From positions 1,860,001 to 1,924,000 of the forward strand of contig NZ_CP077085.1 of assembly GCF_014268455.2 (NCBI RefSeq): a DNA stretch of 64,000 bases. The letters run 5' to 3'. Each line of letters starts with the position of its first letter. Position 1 is the stretch's first letter. Below, in pieces: positions 8,323-17,254 of the stretch. The stretch comes from Pseudomonas shahriarae. Lineage in GTDB: Bacteria > Pseudomonadota > Gammaproteobacteria > Pseudomonadales > Pseudomonadaceae. Below the pieces are notes generated by a model. The model worked only from the letters and a program-made list of their open reading frames with translations. It did no database searches and had not been told where the DNA came from. The translations under genes were made by a program, and so were the position numbers.

Positions 8323-10098
8323 ATGGCAGAAGCAGTCGTGGATAACGTACCCGCCAAGACAGACGGCAAACCGCCGCTGTTTGGCCTGTCGTTCCTGGAA
8401 AACCTCTCCGAAATGACCATGTTGCGTCAGGTGGGCCTGATGGTCGGTCTGGCTGCCAGCGTGGCAATTGGTTTTGCCGTGGTGTTGTGGTCCCAGCAGC
8501 CTGATTACCGGCCGCTCTATGGCAGTCTGGCGGGGATGGACGCCAAGCAGGTCATGGAAACCCTGGCCGCCTCCGATATTGCCTACACCGTCGAGCCCAA
8601 CTCCGGCGCCTTGCTGGTCAAGGCCGACGACGTCGCCCGTGCCCGCTTGAAGCTGGCCGGCGCGGGCGTGGCGCCGACCGATGGCAACATCGGCTTTGAG
8701 ATCCTCGACAAAGACCAGGGCCTGGGTACCAGCCAGTTCATGGAAGCCACCCGCTACCGTCGTGGCCTGGAAGGCGAACTGGCGCGCACCATCGCCAGCC
8801 TGAATAACGTCAAGGGTGCCCGTGTGCACCTGGCCATCCCGAAAAGCTCGGTATTCGTACGCGATGAGCGCAAGCCCAGCGCCTCGGTACTGGTCGAGCT
8901 GTTTGCCGGGCGCTCCCTGGAGCCGGGCCAGGTCCTGGCCATCGTCAATCTGGTGGCGACCAGCGTTCCCGAGTTGAGCAAATCACAGATCACCGTGGTC
9001 GACCAGAAAGGCAACCTGCTTTCCGACCAGGCGGAAAACTCCGCGCTGACCATGGCCGGCAAGCAGTTCGACTACAGCCGCCGCATGGAAAGCATGCTCA
9101 CCCAGCGCGTGCACAACATCCTGCAGCCGGTACTGGGCAACGACCGCTACAAGGCCGAAGTGTCTGCCGACGTGGACTTCAGCGCTGTCGAGTCGACCTC
9201 CGAGCAGTTCAACCCCGACCAGCCGGCCCTGCGCAGCGAGCAATCGACCAGCGAACAGCGCACTGCCGCCAATGGTCCTCCGCAAGGCGTACCCGGCGCC
9301 CTGAGCAATCAGCCGCCAGCCCCGGCCAGTGCCCCGCAAACCACCGGTGGCGCCGCCGCGACCGCCAGCGCGATCCAGCCCGGCCAGCCGCTGTTGGACG
9401 CCAACGGCCAGCAAATCATGGACCCGGCCACCGGCCAGCCAATGCTCGCGCCATACCCGGCTGACAAGCGTCAGCAGTCCACCAAGAACTTCGAGCTGGA
9501 CCGCTCCATCAGCCACACCAAGCAACAGCAAGGGCGCTTGAACCGCCTGTCGGTGTCGGTGGTGGTGGATGACCAGGTCAAGATCAACGCCGCCAACGGC
9601 GAAACCACCCGCGCGCCGTGGACCGCCGATGAATTGGCGCGCTTCACGCGCCTGGTGCAGGACGCCGTGGGCTTCGATGCCAGCCGTGGCGACAGTGTCA
9701 GCGTGATCAACATGCCGTTCTCCCTGGAGCGCGCTGAGGTGATCGCCGATATTCCGTTCTACTCTCAACCCTGGTTCTGGGACATCGTCAAACAAGTGCT
9801 GGGGGTGTTGTTCATCCTGGTGCTGGTGTTCGGCGTGCTGCGCCCTGTGCTCAACAACATCACCGGCCACGGCAAGAAGCAGCTGGCGCCGTTCGGCGAT
9901 GTCGAGTTGGGTGGCATGGGCGGCCTGGATGGCGAACTGGCCAACGACCGCGTCAGCCTCGGCGGGCCGCAGAGCATTCTGCTGCCAAGCCCGAGTGAAG
10001 GGTATGACGCGCAGTTGAATGCAATCAAAAGTCTGGTGGCAGAAGACCCGGGTCGTGTGGCCCAGGTCGTGAAAGAGTGGATCAACGCAGATGAGTGA
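8323..10098 (+). CDS. fliF: Flagellar MS-ring protein FliF
   Basis: FliF forms the MS ring in the inner membrane, the base on which the rod, C ring and export gate are built. The 591 aa have a first transmembrane helix near 35-55 (MLRQVGLMVGLAASVAIGFAVV region), the ring-building motifs in the periplasm, a long Pro/Gln/Ala-rich loop (about 310-385), and a second transmembrane helix near 483-505. The acidic cytoplasmic tail ends VAQVVKEWINADE, the site that binds FliG. It overlaps fliG by 8 bp, suggesting coupled translation. Confidence 0.98.
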   Translation: MAEAVVDNVPAKTDGKPPLFGLSFLENLSEMTMLRQVGLMVGLAASVAIGFAVVLWSQQPDYRPLYGSLAGMDAKQVMETLAASDIAYTVEPNSGALLVKADDVARARLKLAGAGVAPTDGNIGFEILDKDQGLGTSQFMEATRYRRGLEGELARTIASLNNVKGARVHLAIPKSSVFVRDERKPSASVLVELFAGRSLEPGQVLAIVNLVATSVPELSKSQITVVDQKGNLLSDQAENSALTMAGKQFDYSRRMESMLTQRVHNILQPVLGNDRYKAEVSADVDFSAVESTSEQFNPDQPALRSEQSTSEQRTAANGPPQGVPGALSNQPPAPASAPQTTGGAAATASAIQPGQPLLDANGQQIMDPATGQPMLAPYPADKRQQSTKNFELDRSISHTKQQQGRLNRLSVSVVVDDQVKINAANGETTRAPWTADELARFTRLVQDAVGFDASRGDSVSVINMPFSLERAEVIADIPFYSQPWFWDIVKQVLGVLFILVLVFGVLRPVLNNITGHGKKQLAPFGDVELGGMGGLDGELANDRVSLGGPQSILLPSPSEGYDAQLNAIKSLVAEDPGRVAQVVKEWINADE

Positions 10099-11110
10099 TA
10101 ATCGAGCCTCTGTTGCCAAGCTGACCCGGGTCGACAAAGCCGCCGTGCTGCTGCTGTCCCTGGGTGAGACCGACGCTGCCCAAGTGCTGCGCCATATGGG
10201 CCCCAAGGAAGTGCAACGGGTCGGTGTGGCCATGGCGCAGATGCGCAATGTGCACCGCGAGCAAGTCGAGCAGGTGATGAGCGAGTTCGTCGAGATCGTC
10301 GGCGACCAGACCAGCCTGGGTGTCGGCTCCGACAGCTACATCCGCAAGATGCTCACCTCGGCCCTGGGCGAAGACAAAGCCAACGGCCTGATCGACCGCA
10401 TCCTGCTGGGCGGCAACACCAGCGGCCTCGACAGCCTCAAGTGGATGGAACCACGGGCGGTGGCGGACGTGATCCGTTACGAGCACCCGCAGATCCAGGC
10501 GATTGTCGTGGCCTACCTGGACCCGGACCAGGCCGGCGAAGTGCTCGGCCATTTCGACCACAAGGTGCGCCTGGACATCATCCTGCGCGTCTCGTCGTTG
10601 AACACCGTGCAACCGGCGGCCTTGAAAGAACTGAACACCATTCTGGAGAAGCAGTTCTCCGGCAACTCCAACGCGGCCCGTACCACCCTGGGTGGTATCA
10701 AGCGCGCGGCCGACATCATGAACTTCCTCGACAGCTCGGTGGAAGGCCAGTTGATGGACTCGATCCGCGAGATCGACGACACCCTGTCGGTGCAGATCGA
10801 AGACCTCATGTTCGTGTTCAACAACCTGTCCGATGTCGACGACCGTGGCATCCAGGCGTTGCTGCGTGAAGTGTCCTCCGATGTGCTGGTGCTGGCCCTC
10901 AAGGGCTCGGACGAGGGCGTCAAGGAAAAGATCTTCAAGAACATGTCCAAGCGTGCCTCGGAACTGTTGCGCGACGACCTCGAAGCCAAGGGTCCGGTGC
11001 GCGTCAGCGACGTGGAAACCGCACAGAAAGAAATCCTCACCATTGCCCGCCGTATGGCCGAAGCCGGAGAAATCGTTCTCGGCGGGAAGGGCGGCGAAGA
11101 AATGATTTAA
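10091..11110 (+). CDS. fliG: Flagellar motor switch protein FliG
   Basis: FliG is the rotor protein that contacts the stator and passes the direction signal from FliM. The protein has 339 aa. The N-terminal domain (1-110) binds FliF, the middle domain includes the EHPQ motif (YEHPQIQAIVVAYL), and the C-terminal torque domain carries charged residues in the stretch LRDDLEAKGPVRVSDVETAQ. The start overlaps fliF. In this genus FliG must work with two stators, MotAB (not in this window) and MotCD (34575-36218). Confidence 0.98.
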   Translation: MSDNRASVAKLTRVDKAAVLLLSLGETDAAQVLRHMGPKEVQRVGVAMAQMRNVHREQVEQVMSEFVEIVGDQTSLGVGSDSYIRKMLTSALGEDKANGLIDRILLGGNTSGLDSLKWMEPRAVADVIRYEHPQIQAIVVAYLDPDQAGEVLGHFDHKVRLDIILRVSSLNTVQPAALKELNTILEKQFSGNSNAARTTLGGIKRAADIMNFLDSSVEGQLMDSIREIDDTLSVQIEDLMFVFNNLSDVDDRGIQALLREVSSDVLVLALKGSDEGVKEKIFKNMSKRASELLRDDLEAKGPVRVSDVETAQKEILTIARRMAEAGEIVLGGKGGEEMI

Positions 11111-11120
11111 GGCGCAGCGC

Positions 11121-11885
11121 ATGTCGAACAATGATGAGACGCCCAGCGATCTGATTCGCGCCCGGGACGTCGGCGGGTTCGACGTCTGGTCGCTGCCCAG
11201 CTTCGACCCGCATAGGCCTGAGCCCGAGCCTGAGCCGGTCGAAGAAGTGCCGGTGGAGATGGAAGAAGTGCCCCTGGACGAAGTCCAGCCACTGACCCTC
11301 GAAGAACTCGAAAGCATCCGCCAGGAGGCTTACAACGAAGGCTTTGCCACCGGCGAGAAAGAAGGGTTTCACAGCACCACGCTCAAGGTTCGCCAGGAAG
11401 CTGACGCGGCCCTGAGTGCCAAGCTGGCCAGCCTGGAACGCCTGATGGGCAGCCTGTTCGCGCCGATTGCCGAGCAGGATTCGCAGTTGGAAAAGTCCAT
11501 GGTGGGCCTGGTGGAACACATCTCCCGCCAGGTTATCCAGCGTGAGTTGGTGCTGGACTCCAGCCAGATTGAAAGCGTGATGCGCGAAGCCCTCAAGTTG
11601 CTGCCCCTGGGCGTTGGCAATGTGCGGCTGTACATCAACCCTCAGGATTTCGAGCAGGTCAAAGCCCTGCGCGAGCGCCATGAGGAGACTTGGCGGATTG
11701 TCGAGGATGCCGCGTTGCAGCCTGGCGGTTGCCGGGTCGAGACCGAGCACAGTCGTATCGACGCTACGGTCGAGACGCGCATTGCGCAGATCATGGCCAA
11801 GCTGTTCGACCAGTTGCACGAGCAGGTGCTGCATCCGGCGGCGCCCGACCTGAGCATCGACCTGGACGCCCCGGATGCGCCTTGA
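11121..11885 (+). CDS. fliH: Flagellar export ATPase regulator FliH
   Basis: Peripheral stalk of the flagellar export ATPase; it binds FliI and holds it at the C ring and gate. The 254 aa show an N-terminal segment rich in Pro and Glu (about 35-60), a helical coiled-coil middle with the GxxxG-like run [15 protein letters not shown], and a C-terminal domain similar to the F/V-ATPase stalk ([21 protein letters not shown]). The gene overlaps fliI by 11 bp. Confidence 0.95.
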   Translation: MSNNDETPSDLIRARDVGGFDVWSLPSFDPHRPEPEPEPVEEVPVEMEEVPLDEVQPLTLEELESIRQEAYNEGFATGEKEGFHSTTLKVRQEADAALSAKLASLERLMGSLFAPIAEQDSQLEKSMVGLVEHISRQVIQRELVLDSSQIESVMREALKLLPLGVGNVRLYINPQDFEQVKALRERHEETWRIVEDAALQPGGCRVETEHSRIDATVETRIAQIMAKLFDQLHEQVLHPAAPDLSIDLDAPDAP

Positions 11886-13233
11886 CCGCACCAGCTTCGC
11901 CAAACGCCTGGGCGCTTATGCCGAAGCCACCGAGTTGCCCGGCCAGCCGATCCTAGAGGGCCGCCTGCTGCGCATGGTCGGCCTGACCCTTGAAGCCGAG
12001 GGCCTGCGCGCCGCCATGGGCAGCCGCTGCCTGGTGATCAACGATGACAGCTACCACCCGGTGCAGGTGGAAGCGGAAGTCATGGGCTTTTCCGGCAGCA
12101 AGATATTCCTGATGCCGGTGGGCAGTCTTGCCGGTATCGCACCGGGGGCGCGGGTCGTGCCACTGGCCGATACCGGGCGCCTACCGATGGGCATGAGCAT
12201 GCTCGGCCGGGTACTCGACGGCGCCGGCCGCGCCCTCGACGGCAAGGGCGGGATGAAGGCCGAAGACTGGGTGCCAATGGACGGCCCGACCATCAACCCG
12301 CTCAAGCGCAACCCCATCAGCCAGCCGCTGGACGTGGGTATTCGCTGTATCAACGGTTTATTGACGGTAGGTCGCGGCCAGCGCCTGGGCCTGTTCGCCG
12401 GTACCGGTGTGGGCAAGAGTGTGCTGCTGGGCATGATGACGCGCTTTACCGAGGCCGACATTATCGTGGTCGGCCTGATTGGCGAGCGGGGCCGTGAGGT
12501 CAAGGAGTTCATCGAGCATATCCTCGGTGAAGAGGGCCTCAAGCGCTCGGTCGTGGTGGCCTCGCCGGCGGACGATGCGCCGCTGATGCGTCTGCGCGCG
12601 GCTATGTACTGCACGCGGATTGCCGAATATTTTCGCGACAAGGGCAAGAATGTCCTGTTGCTGATGGACTCCCTCACCCGTTTCGCCCAGGCCCAGCGGG
12701 AAATCGCCCTGGCCATTGGCGAGCCGCCGGCAACCAAGGGCTATCCGCCATCGGTATTTGCCAAGCTGCCCAAGCTGGTGGAGCGGGCGGGTAATGCCGA
12801 GGCCGGTGGTGGCTCGATCACGGCGTTCTACACCGTACTCTCTGAAGGCGATGACCAGCAGGACCCGATTGCCGACTCGGCGCGGGGTGTGCTCGACGGG
12901 CATATCGTGCTGTCCCGGCGCCTGGCCGAGGAAGGGCACTACCCGGCCATTGATATCGAAGCGTCCATCAGCCGGGTGATGCCGTCGGTGGTCAGCGCCG
13001 AGCATATGACCCGCGCCCAGCAGTTCAAGCAGTTGTGGTCGCGCTACCAACAGAGCCGCGACCTGATCAGCGTGGGGGCCTATGTGGCCGGTGGCGACCG
13101 CGAGACCGACCTGGCGATTGCCCTGCAACCGCAACTGGTGACCTACCTGCGCCAGGGCCTGAACGACAATATCAGCATGGCCGAAAGCGAAGCGCACCTG
13201 GCGTCGGTGTTCGCCCCTGCGCCTGGCGGTTAA
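11875..13233 (+). CDS. fliI: Flagellar type III export ATPase FliI
   Basis: Hexameric ATPase that unfolds and feeds substrates into the flagellar export gate. The 452 aa are homologous to F1-ATPase beta subunits. Walker A is AGTGVGKS at 175-182. The Walker B stretch is [18 protein letters not shown], and [15 protein letters not shown] is characteristic of the family. The start at 11875 gives [12 protein letters not shown] and overlaps the fliH end, consistent with translational coupling. Confidence 0.98.
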   Translation: MRLDRTSFAKRLGAYAEATELPGQPILEGRLLRMVGLTLEAEGLRAAMGSRCLVINDDSYHPVQVEAEVMGFSGSKIFLMPVGSLAGIAPGARVVPLADTGRLPMGMSMLGRVLDGAGRALDGKGGMKAEDWVPMDGPTINPLKRNPISQPLDVGIRCINGLLTVGRGQRLGLFAGTGVGKSVLLGMMTRFTEADIIVVGLIGERGREVKEFIEHILGEEGLKRSVVVASPADDAPLMRLRAAMYCTRIAEYFRDKGKNVLLLMDSLTRFAQAQREIALAIGEPPATKGYPPSVFAKLPKLVERAGNAEAGGGSITAFYTVLSEGDDQQDPIADSARGVLDGHIVLSRRLAEEGHYPAIDIEASISRVMPSVVSAEHMTRAQQFKQLWSRYQQSRDLISVGAYVAGGDRETDLAIALQPQLVTYLRQGLNDNISMAESEAHLASVFAPAPGG

Positions 13234-13239
13234 CCGGCC

Positions 13240-13689
13240 ATGGCAACCAGTCGCGCCGCGCGCCTTGCTCCCGTGGTGGAGATGGCCGAAAGCGCCGAAC
13301 GCACCGCCGCCCAGCGCCTGGGGCATTTCCAGGGCCAGGTGCGCCTGGCCGAGAGTAAGCTCGGTGACCTGGAGCGCTTTCGCGGCGAGTACCAACAGCA
13401 GTGGATTGATCGCGGCAGCAAGGGTGTTTCCGGGCAGTGGCTGATGAACTATCAGCACTTTCTCAACCAGTTGGAAAGCGCCGTCGGCCAGCAGCGCCAG
13501 AGCCTGGCCTGGCACCAGAACAACCTCGACAAAGCCCGCGAAGGCTGGCAACAGGCCTACGCCCGGGTCGAGGGCCTGCGCAAGCTGGTGCAGCGTTACA
13601 TCGATGAGGCGCGGGCCCTGGAGGACAAGCGCGAGCAGAAGTTGCTCGATGAACTGTCCCAGCGCCTGCCGCGCCAGGATCAATACTAG
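13240..13689 (+). CDS. fliJ: Flagellar export protein FliJ
   Basis: FliJ is the central stalk of the export ATPase and escorts chaperones to the gate. The 149 aa form a long antiparallel coiled coil, rich in Gln, Glu, Arg and Leu, with no other domain (for example RLAESKLGDLERFRGEYQQQ). It starts 6 bp after fliI and ends the fliEFGHIJ operon. About 1.1 kb without genes follows. Confidence 0.95.
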   Translation: MATSRAARLAPVVEMAESAERTAAQRLGHFQGQVRLAESKLGDLERFRGEYQQQWIDRGSKGVSGQWLMNYQHFLNQLESAVGQQRQSLAWHQNNLDKAREGWQQAYARVEGLRKLVQRYIDEARALEDKREQKLLDELSQRLPRQDQY

Positions 13690-13718
13690 CCGCGTCGGTA
13701 GGCAAAAATTGCGATAGC

Positions 13719-14619
13719 CATGAGTATCTACGCGACTTGCTCTTTTTGGGTTGTTGGGGGTGTGTGCATATCCGTTGCTGCGGTTATGGCGGCTATTGGT
13801 TCCGCCCTTACGGCGGGTCACTTTCGAAGAGCGCGAAAGTAACCAAAGCGCTTTTGCCCCACCACTCGGTGCCTCGCCTAGGCTCGGCATGCCCGCAGTC
13901 AGGCATTGCTCCGTGGGCCCGCCGCGATCGGCCATCCATGGCCGTGTCGCGGCTACCCCGGCATCCATGCCGGGGTGCCCACTGCGCAATACCTGCCTGC
14001 GGCCAGCGTGGTTTAACGGGGCGCCTGAGATCAAAAGCCAGATCAAAAGCAGAGCAACAGCAACAGCAACAGCAATGCCAGAGCGCGAAGCTGCATTCCC
14101 CCCTGTGGGAGCTGGCTTGTCGGATCGCCGCATCGCTGCGATGACGCCCGAAAGAACACATCAGAGTGTCAGGTATTCATTTGTCATCGTTAACGACCAT
14201 CGCAGGCAAGCCAGCTCCCACAGGGTACGCGCACGCTTCGACGATCAGGTCGGCTGTCAGGCCGCCTCGCTTTGCTTGTGATTTTGATCTGAGGCGCCCC
14301 GTTAAACCACGCTGGCCGTCATCCGATATTGATTTGGGGGGTAACCCGGCAGGACGCCGGGTTAGCCGCGCTGGGCCATGGATGGCCCATCGCGGCGGCC
14401 CCCCAAATCAATGTCGGATGACGGGCACACCGAGCCTAGGCGAGGTGCCGAGTGGTGGGGCAAGAGCCCTTTTGGTTACTTTTGGCTGGGCCGGCACTCC
14501 GGGCTCTTTTCCAAAAGTGACCCGCCGTAAGGGCGGAACCCTAAGTGGCCGTAACCGCACCAATGGATATGTACTCACACCCAATAACTAAAAAAAAGCG
14601 AGTCGTGTAGATACTCATG
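13719..14619. repeat. Large nested imperfect inverted repeat filling the fliJ-hsbA gap
   Basis: The two ends (CATGAGTATCTACGCGAC at 13719-13736 and GTCGTGTAGATACTCATG at 14602-14619) are inverted copies. The similarity runs inward about 320 bases per side, to GATCAAAA near 14036 and TTTTGATC near 14282. Shared blocks include CCGCCCTTACGGCGGGTCAC, GAGCCTAGGCGAGG and GTTTAACGGGGCGCC. The right arm holds its own palindrome, with GTCATCCGATATTGATTTGG at 14318-14337 facing AAATCAATGTCGGATGAC at 14405-14422. Several short open frames cross the region on both strands, but they follow the symmetry and have no ribosome sites or recognisable products, so I treat the whole stretch as non-coding repeat DNA. 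Confidence 0.85.
14100..14226. repeat. REP pair at the centre of the large inverted repeat
   Basis: CCCTGTGGGAGCTGGCTTG at 14101-14119 and CAAGCCAGCTCCCACAGGG at 14207-14225 are perfect inverted copies of a REP sequence, as in a REPIN doublet. They sit in the loop between the two long arms. Just upstream, 14050-14075 is a short run of the CAA/ACAGCA triplet type. Confidence 0.85.
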
Positions 14620-14780
14620 CTGCGATATCGGCGGATCCGTCGCTCATTTTTTCTGATAAGCCGCTATCGCAGGCAAGCCCACACCACACAAGCGCACCGC
14701 ACATTTGATTGCGTTTGTTGCCCACTCTCCGATCACCTGCTAAACCTTGTTGCACATACCCACGACAAGGAAGCAGTCGT

Positions 14781-15083
14781 ATGTCAGTCGAGTCAGAAGT
14801 ATCCCTGGATGGGAAGAAATTGACGATCGCAATCAAGGGCCGGTTCGATTTCGGCAGTCATCAATCCTTTCGTGATTCCTATGAGCGGTTCTACAAGGTT
14901 CCCGAAACCTACGTCGTGGACTTGAAAGAGGCCACTTACCTCGACAGCTCGGCCCTGGGCATGTTGCTGCTGTTGCGTGATCACGCTGGTGATGACGCGG
15001 ATGTGCGCGTGATCAACAGCAACTCCGATGTGCGCAAGATCCTCGCTATTTCCAACTTCGACAAACTGTTCGACATCAGTTGA
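14781..15083 (+). CDS. hsbA: STAS-domain anti-anti-sigma factor HsbA
   Basis: Single STAS domain (100 aa) of the anti-anti-sigma type. In P. aeruginosa HsbA is switched by HsbR, binds the anti-sigma factor FlgM when unphosphorylated or the cyclase HsbD when phosphorylated, and so links motility with biofilm formation. The phosphorylatable Ser lies in ATYLDSSALGMLLLL, the family signature. I chose the ATG at 14781; an in-frame start at 14709 has no ribosome site and lies in the spacer. The gene overlaps hsbR by four bases. Confidence 0.9.
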   Translation: MSVESEVSLDGKKLTIAIKGRFDFGSHQSFRDSYERFYKVPETYVVDLKEATYLDSSALGMLLLLRDHAGDDADVRVINSNSDVRKILAISNFDKLFDIS

Positions 15084-16792
15084 GTGCCCAGGCTCTGGAC
15101 ATCCTCACGGTACTGATCGCCGAGGACAGCGCTGCCGACCGGCTGCTACTGTCGAGCATCGTGCGCCGCCAGGGGCATCGGGTGCTCAGTGCCAGTAATG
15201 GCCAGGAAGCGGTCGAGGTGTTCGCCCGTGAGCGTCCGCAACTGGTGTTGATGGATGCGCTGATGCCGGTGATGGACGGCTTCGAGGCGGCCCGGCAGAT
15301 CAAGCAGTTGGCCGGCGAAGCACTGGTGCCGATCATTTTTCTCACCTCCCTGCAAGAGAGCGAAGCCCTGGCGCGCTGCCTGGATGCCGGTGGCGATGAC
15401 TTCCTGGCCAAGCCCTATAACCAGATCATCCTGGCCGCAAAGATCAACGCCATGGACCGCCTGCGCCGGTTGCAGGCCACCGTGCTTGAGCAGCGCGACC
15501 AGATCGCCCGTCACCATGACTACCTGCTGCATGAGCAACGGGTGGCCAAGGCGGTGTTCGACAAGGTCGCCCACTCTGGTTGCCTGAACGCGGCGCACAA
15601 TATCCGTTACCTGCAATCGCCTTATGCGCTGTTCAATGGCGACCTGCTGCTGGCGGCCTATGCGCCGTCGGGCGATATGCATGTGCTGCTGGGCGACTTC
15701 ACCGGGCATGGCTTGCCGGCGGCGGTCGGCGCGATGCCCCTGGCCGAGGTGTTCTACGGCATGACCGCCAAGGGCTATGGCCTGGCGCAGACCCTGCGGG
15801 AGATGAACGCCAAGCTCAAGCGCATCCTGCCGGTGGATATGTTCTGTTGTGCCACGCTGTTGTGTCTCAGTGAGCAGCGGCGGGTGGTGGAGGTATGGAA
15901 CGGCGGCATGCCTGATGGCTATGTGCATGAAGTGGCCACGGGGCGGCGTACGCCGCTGGTGTCGCGGCATTTACCCCTGGGCGTGCTGGCGCCCGAGGTC
16001 TTTGACGACCGCACCGAGGTCTGGCCCATGGCCTTGGGCGACCGGGTGTTCTTGCTGTCCGATGGGGTGATTGATACCGCCGATGCCAACGACCAGTTGT
16101 TTGGGGTCGAGCGCCTGCAACGGGTGTTTGCCGCCAACCGTGAGCCTGAGCAACTGTTTGTTGAAATCGAACAGGCGCTTGCCGCATTCCGAGGGCAGGT
16201 GCGGGACGATATCAGCTTGGTCGAAATCACCCTGCTGGCCGAGCAATCGCTGTTGGCGCCACCTCTGCAGTACACCGACAGCGGCCAGTCCTGTCCGCTG
16301 GACTGGTCGGTGAGCTTCGAGTTTCGTGCCGAGACCCTCAAGCGTTACAACCCATTGCCATACCTGTTGCAGTTACTCCTGGAAATACATGGCCTGCGCG
16401 GCCAGAGCGGGGCGCTGTACAGTGTCATGGCCGAGTTGTACTCCAATGCCCTGGAGCATGGCGTGCTGGGCCTGGACTCCCGACTCAAACGCGATGTGCA
16501 GGGCTTTGCCAGCTATTATCGCCAGCGCAATGAGCGGCTCGACCAGTTGAACAGCGGCCACGTGCGTGTGCATGTGAACGTGGTTCCAACCGAGGCGGGT
16601 GGTTGCCTGAGCCTGCGTATCGAAGACAGCGGCGCCGGGTTCGATGTCGAAACAGTCCTGGCGCGGCCGTTGGATATCGACCGTCTGTCCGGGCGCGGGC
16701 TGAACCTGGTCCGGCAACTGAGCAGCAATGTACGTTGGACAGATGGCGGGCGCAGTGTGTGCGTGGAGTTTTGCTGGGAGGCTCTGGCATAA
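15080..16792 (+). CDS. hsbR: Response regulator with PP2C phosphatase and kinase-like domain, HsbR
   Basis: Three-domain regulator (570 aa): receiver with Asp59 (LVLMDALMPVMDG), PP2C-type Ser phosphatase (about 175-385; GDFTGHGLPAAVG, LSDGVIDT and RDDISLVEI), and a C-terminal HATPase/anti-sigma-type kinase domain (ELYSNALEHGVLG, RIEDSGAGFD, SGRGLNLVRQ). HptB phosphorylates HsbR homologues, toggling HsbA between phosphorylated and free forms. The only well-placed start is TTG at 15080, whose bases overlap the hsbA stop (TTGA); this suggests coupled, modest translation. The next gene is its phosphodonor hptB. Confidence 0.92.
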   Translation: MSAQALDILTVLIAEDSAADRLLLSSIVRRQGHRVLSASNGQEAVEVFARERPQLVLMDALMPVMDGFEAARQIKQLAGEALVPIIFLTSLQESEALARCLDAGGDDFLAKPYNQIILAAKINAMDRLRRLQATVLEQRDQIARHHDYLLHEQRVAKAVFDKVAHSGCLNAAHNIRYLQSPYALFNGDLLLAAYAPSGDMHVLLGDFTGHGLPAAVGAMPLAEVFYGMTAKGYGLAQTLREMNAKLKRILPVDMFCCATLLCLSEQRRVVEVWNGGMPDGYVHEVATGRRTPLVSRHLPLGVLAPEVFDDRTEVWPMALGDRVFLLSDGVIDTADANDQLFGVERLQRVFAANREPEQLFVEIEQALAAFRGQVRDDISLVEITLLAEQSLLAPPLQYTDSGQSCPLDWSVSFEFRAETLKRYNPLPYLLQLLLEIHGLRGQSGALYSVMAELYSNALEHGVLGLDSRLKRDVQGFASYYRQRNERLDQLNSGHVRVHVNVVPTEAGGCLSLRIEDSGAGFDVETVLARPLDIDRLSGRGLNLVRQLSSNVRWTDGGRSVCVEFCWEALA

Positions 16793-16822
16793 TCCGTCGA
16801 TTCTTGATCAAGGAGCGAACAA

Positions 16823-17164
16823 GTGACGCAGATACATATGGACCCTGAAGTGTTGGTGGGTTTGCAGGAAGTGATGGAGGGTGAATACCCCCACTTGCTC
16901 GACACCTTCCTCGATGACTCGCAAAAGCGCGTTGAAGCGTTGCGCAAGGCGCGCGATGACGCCAAGGCCCTGGGGCGTATCGCCCACAGCTTCAAGGGCA
17001 GCAGCGGCAACCTCGGTGCGGTGCGCCTGGCGCTGTTGTGCCAGCGATTGGAGGCTGAGTCGGCCAAGGAAGAGGTTACCGACCTGGGCAAACTGGTCGA
17101 CCAGATTGATCACGAGTTTGCGTTGGTCAAGCCGCTGTATGAGTCGGAGCGCCAGCGCTTCTAG
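16823..17164 (+). CDS. hptB: Histidine phosphotransfer protein HptB
   Basis: Single HPt domain (113 aa) that relays phosphate from hybrid kinases to HsbR. The signature is RIAHSFKGSSGNLGA with His55 as phospho-acceptor. The start is GTG at 16823, set by AAGGAG at 16810-16815. In P. aeruginosa HptB receives phosphate from several orphan hybrid sensors and affects swarming, biofilm and RsmY; this is known of the family, not visible here. The three-gene module hsbA-hsbR-hptB lies between fliJ and fliK. Confidence 0.93.
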   Translation: MTQIHMDPEVLVGLQEVMEGEYPHLLDTFLDDSQKRVEALRKARDDAKALGRIAHSFKGSSGNLGAVRLALLCQRLEAESAKEEVTDLGKLVDQIDHEFALVKPLYESERQRF

Positions 17165-17189
17165 GCTCGGCAGGCCCGCCCTGAAAATC

Positions 17190-17205
17190 TGGCCCGACTT
17201 TTGCT
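17190..17205 (+). promoter_or_regulatory. Sigma-54 promoter of fliK
   Basis: TGGCCCGACTTTTGCT has GG at 17191-17192 and GC at 17203-17204 in correct spacing, 50 bp before fliK. It probably makes fliK independent of the upstream hptB transcript. Confidence 0.85.
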
Positions 17206-17254
17206 ATCTATCTTCTGCCTGCGCCCTCGACCCTGCGCAGCGGAGACCTGACTT

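Noticed and set aside
12358..14133. Long minus-strand open frame opposite fliI-fliJ and the repeat region
   Set aside because: It crosses two certain plus-strand genes and part of the inverted repeat, with no recognisable domain or ribosome site.
13737..14591. Short open frames in the gap after fliJ
   Set aside because: They follow the inverted-repeat structure, lack ribosome sites, and encode Arg/Pro/Ser-rich sequence without known domains.
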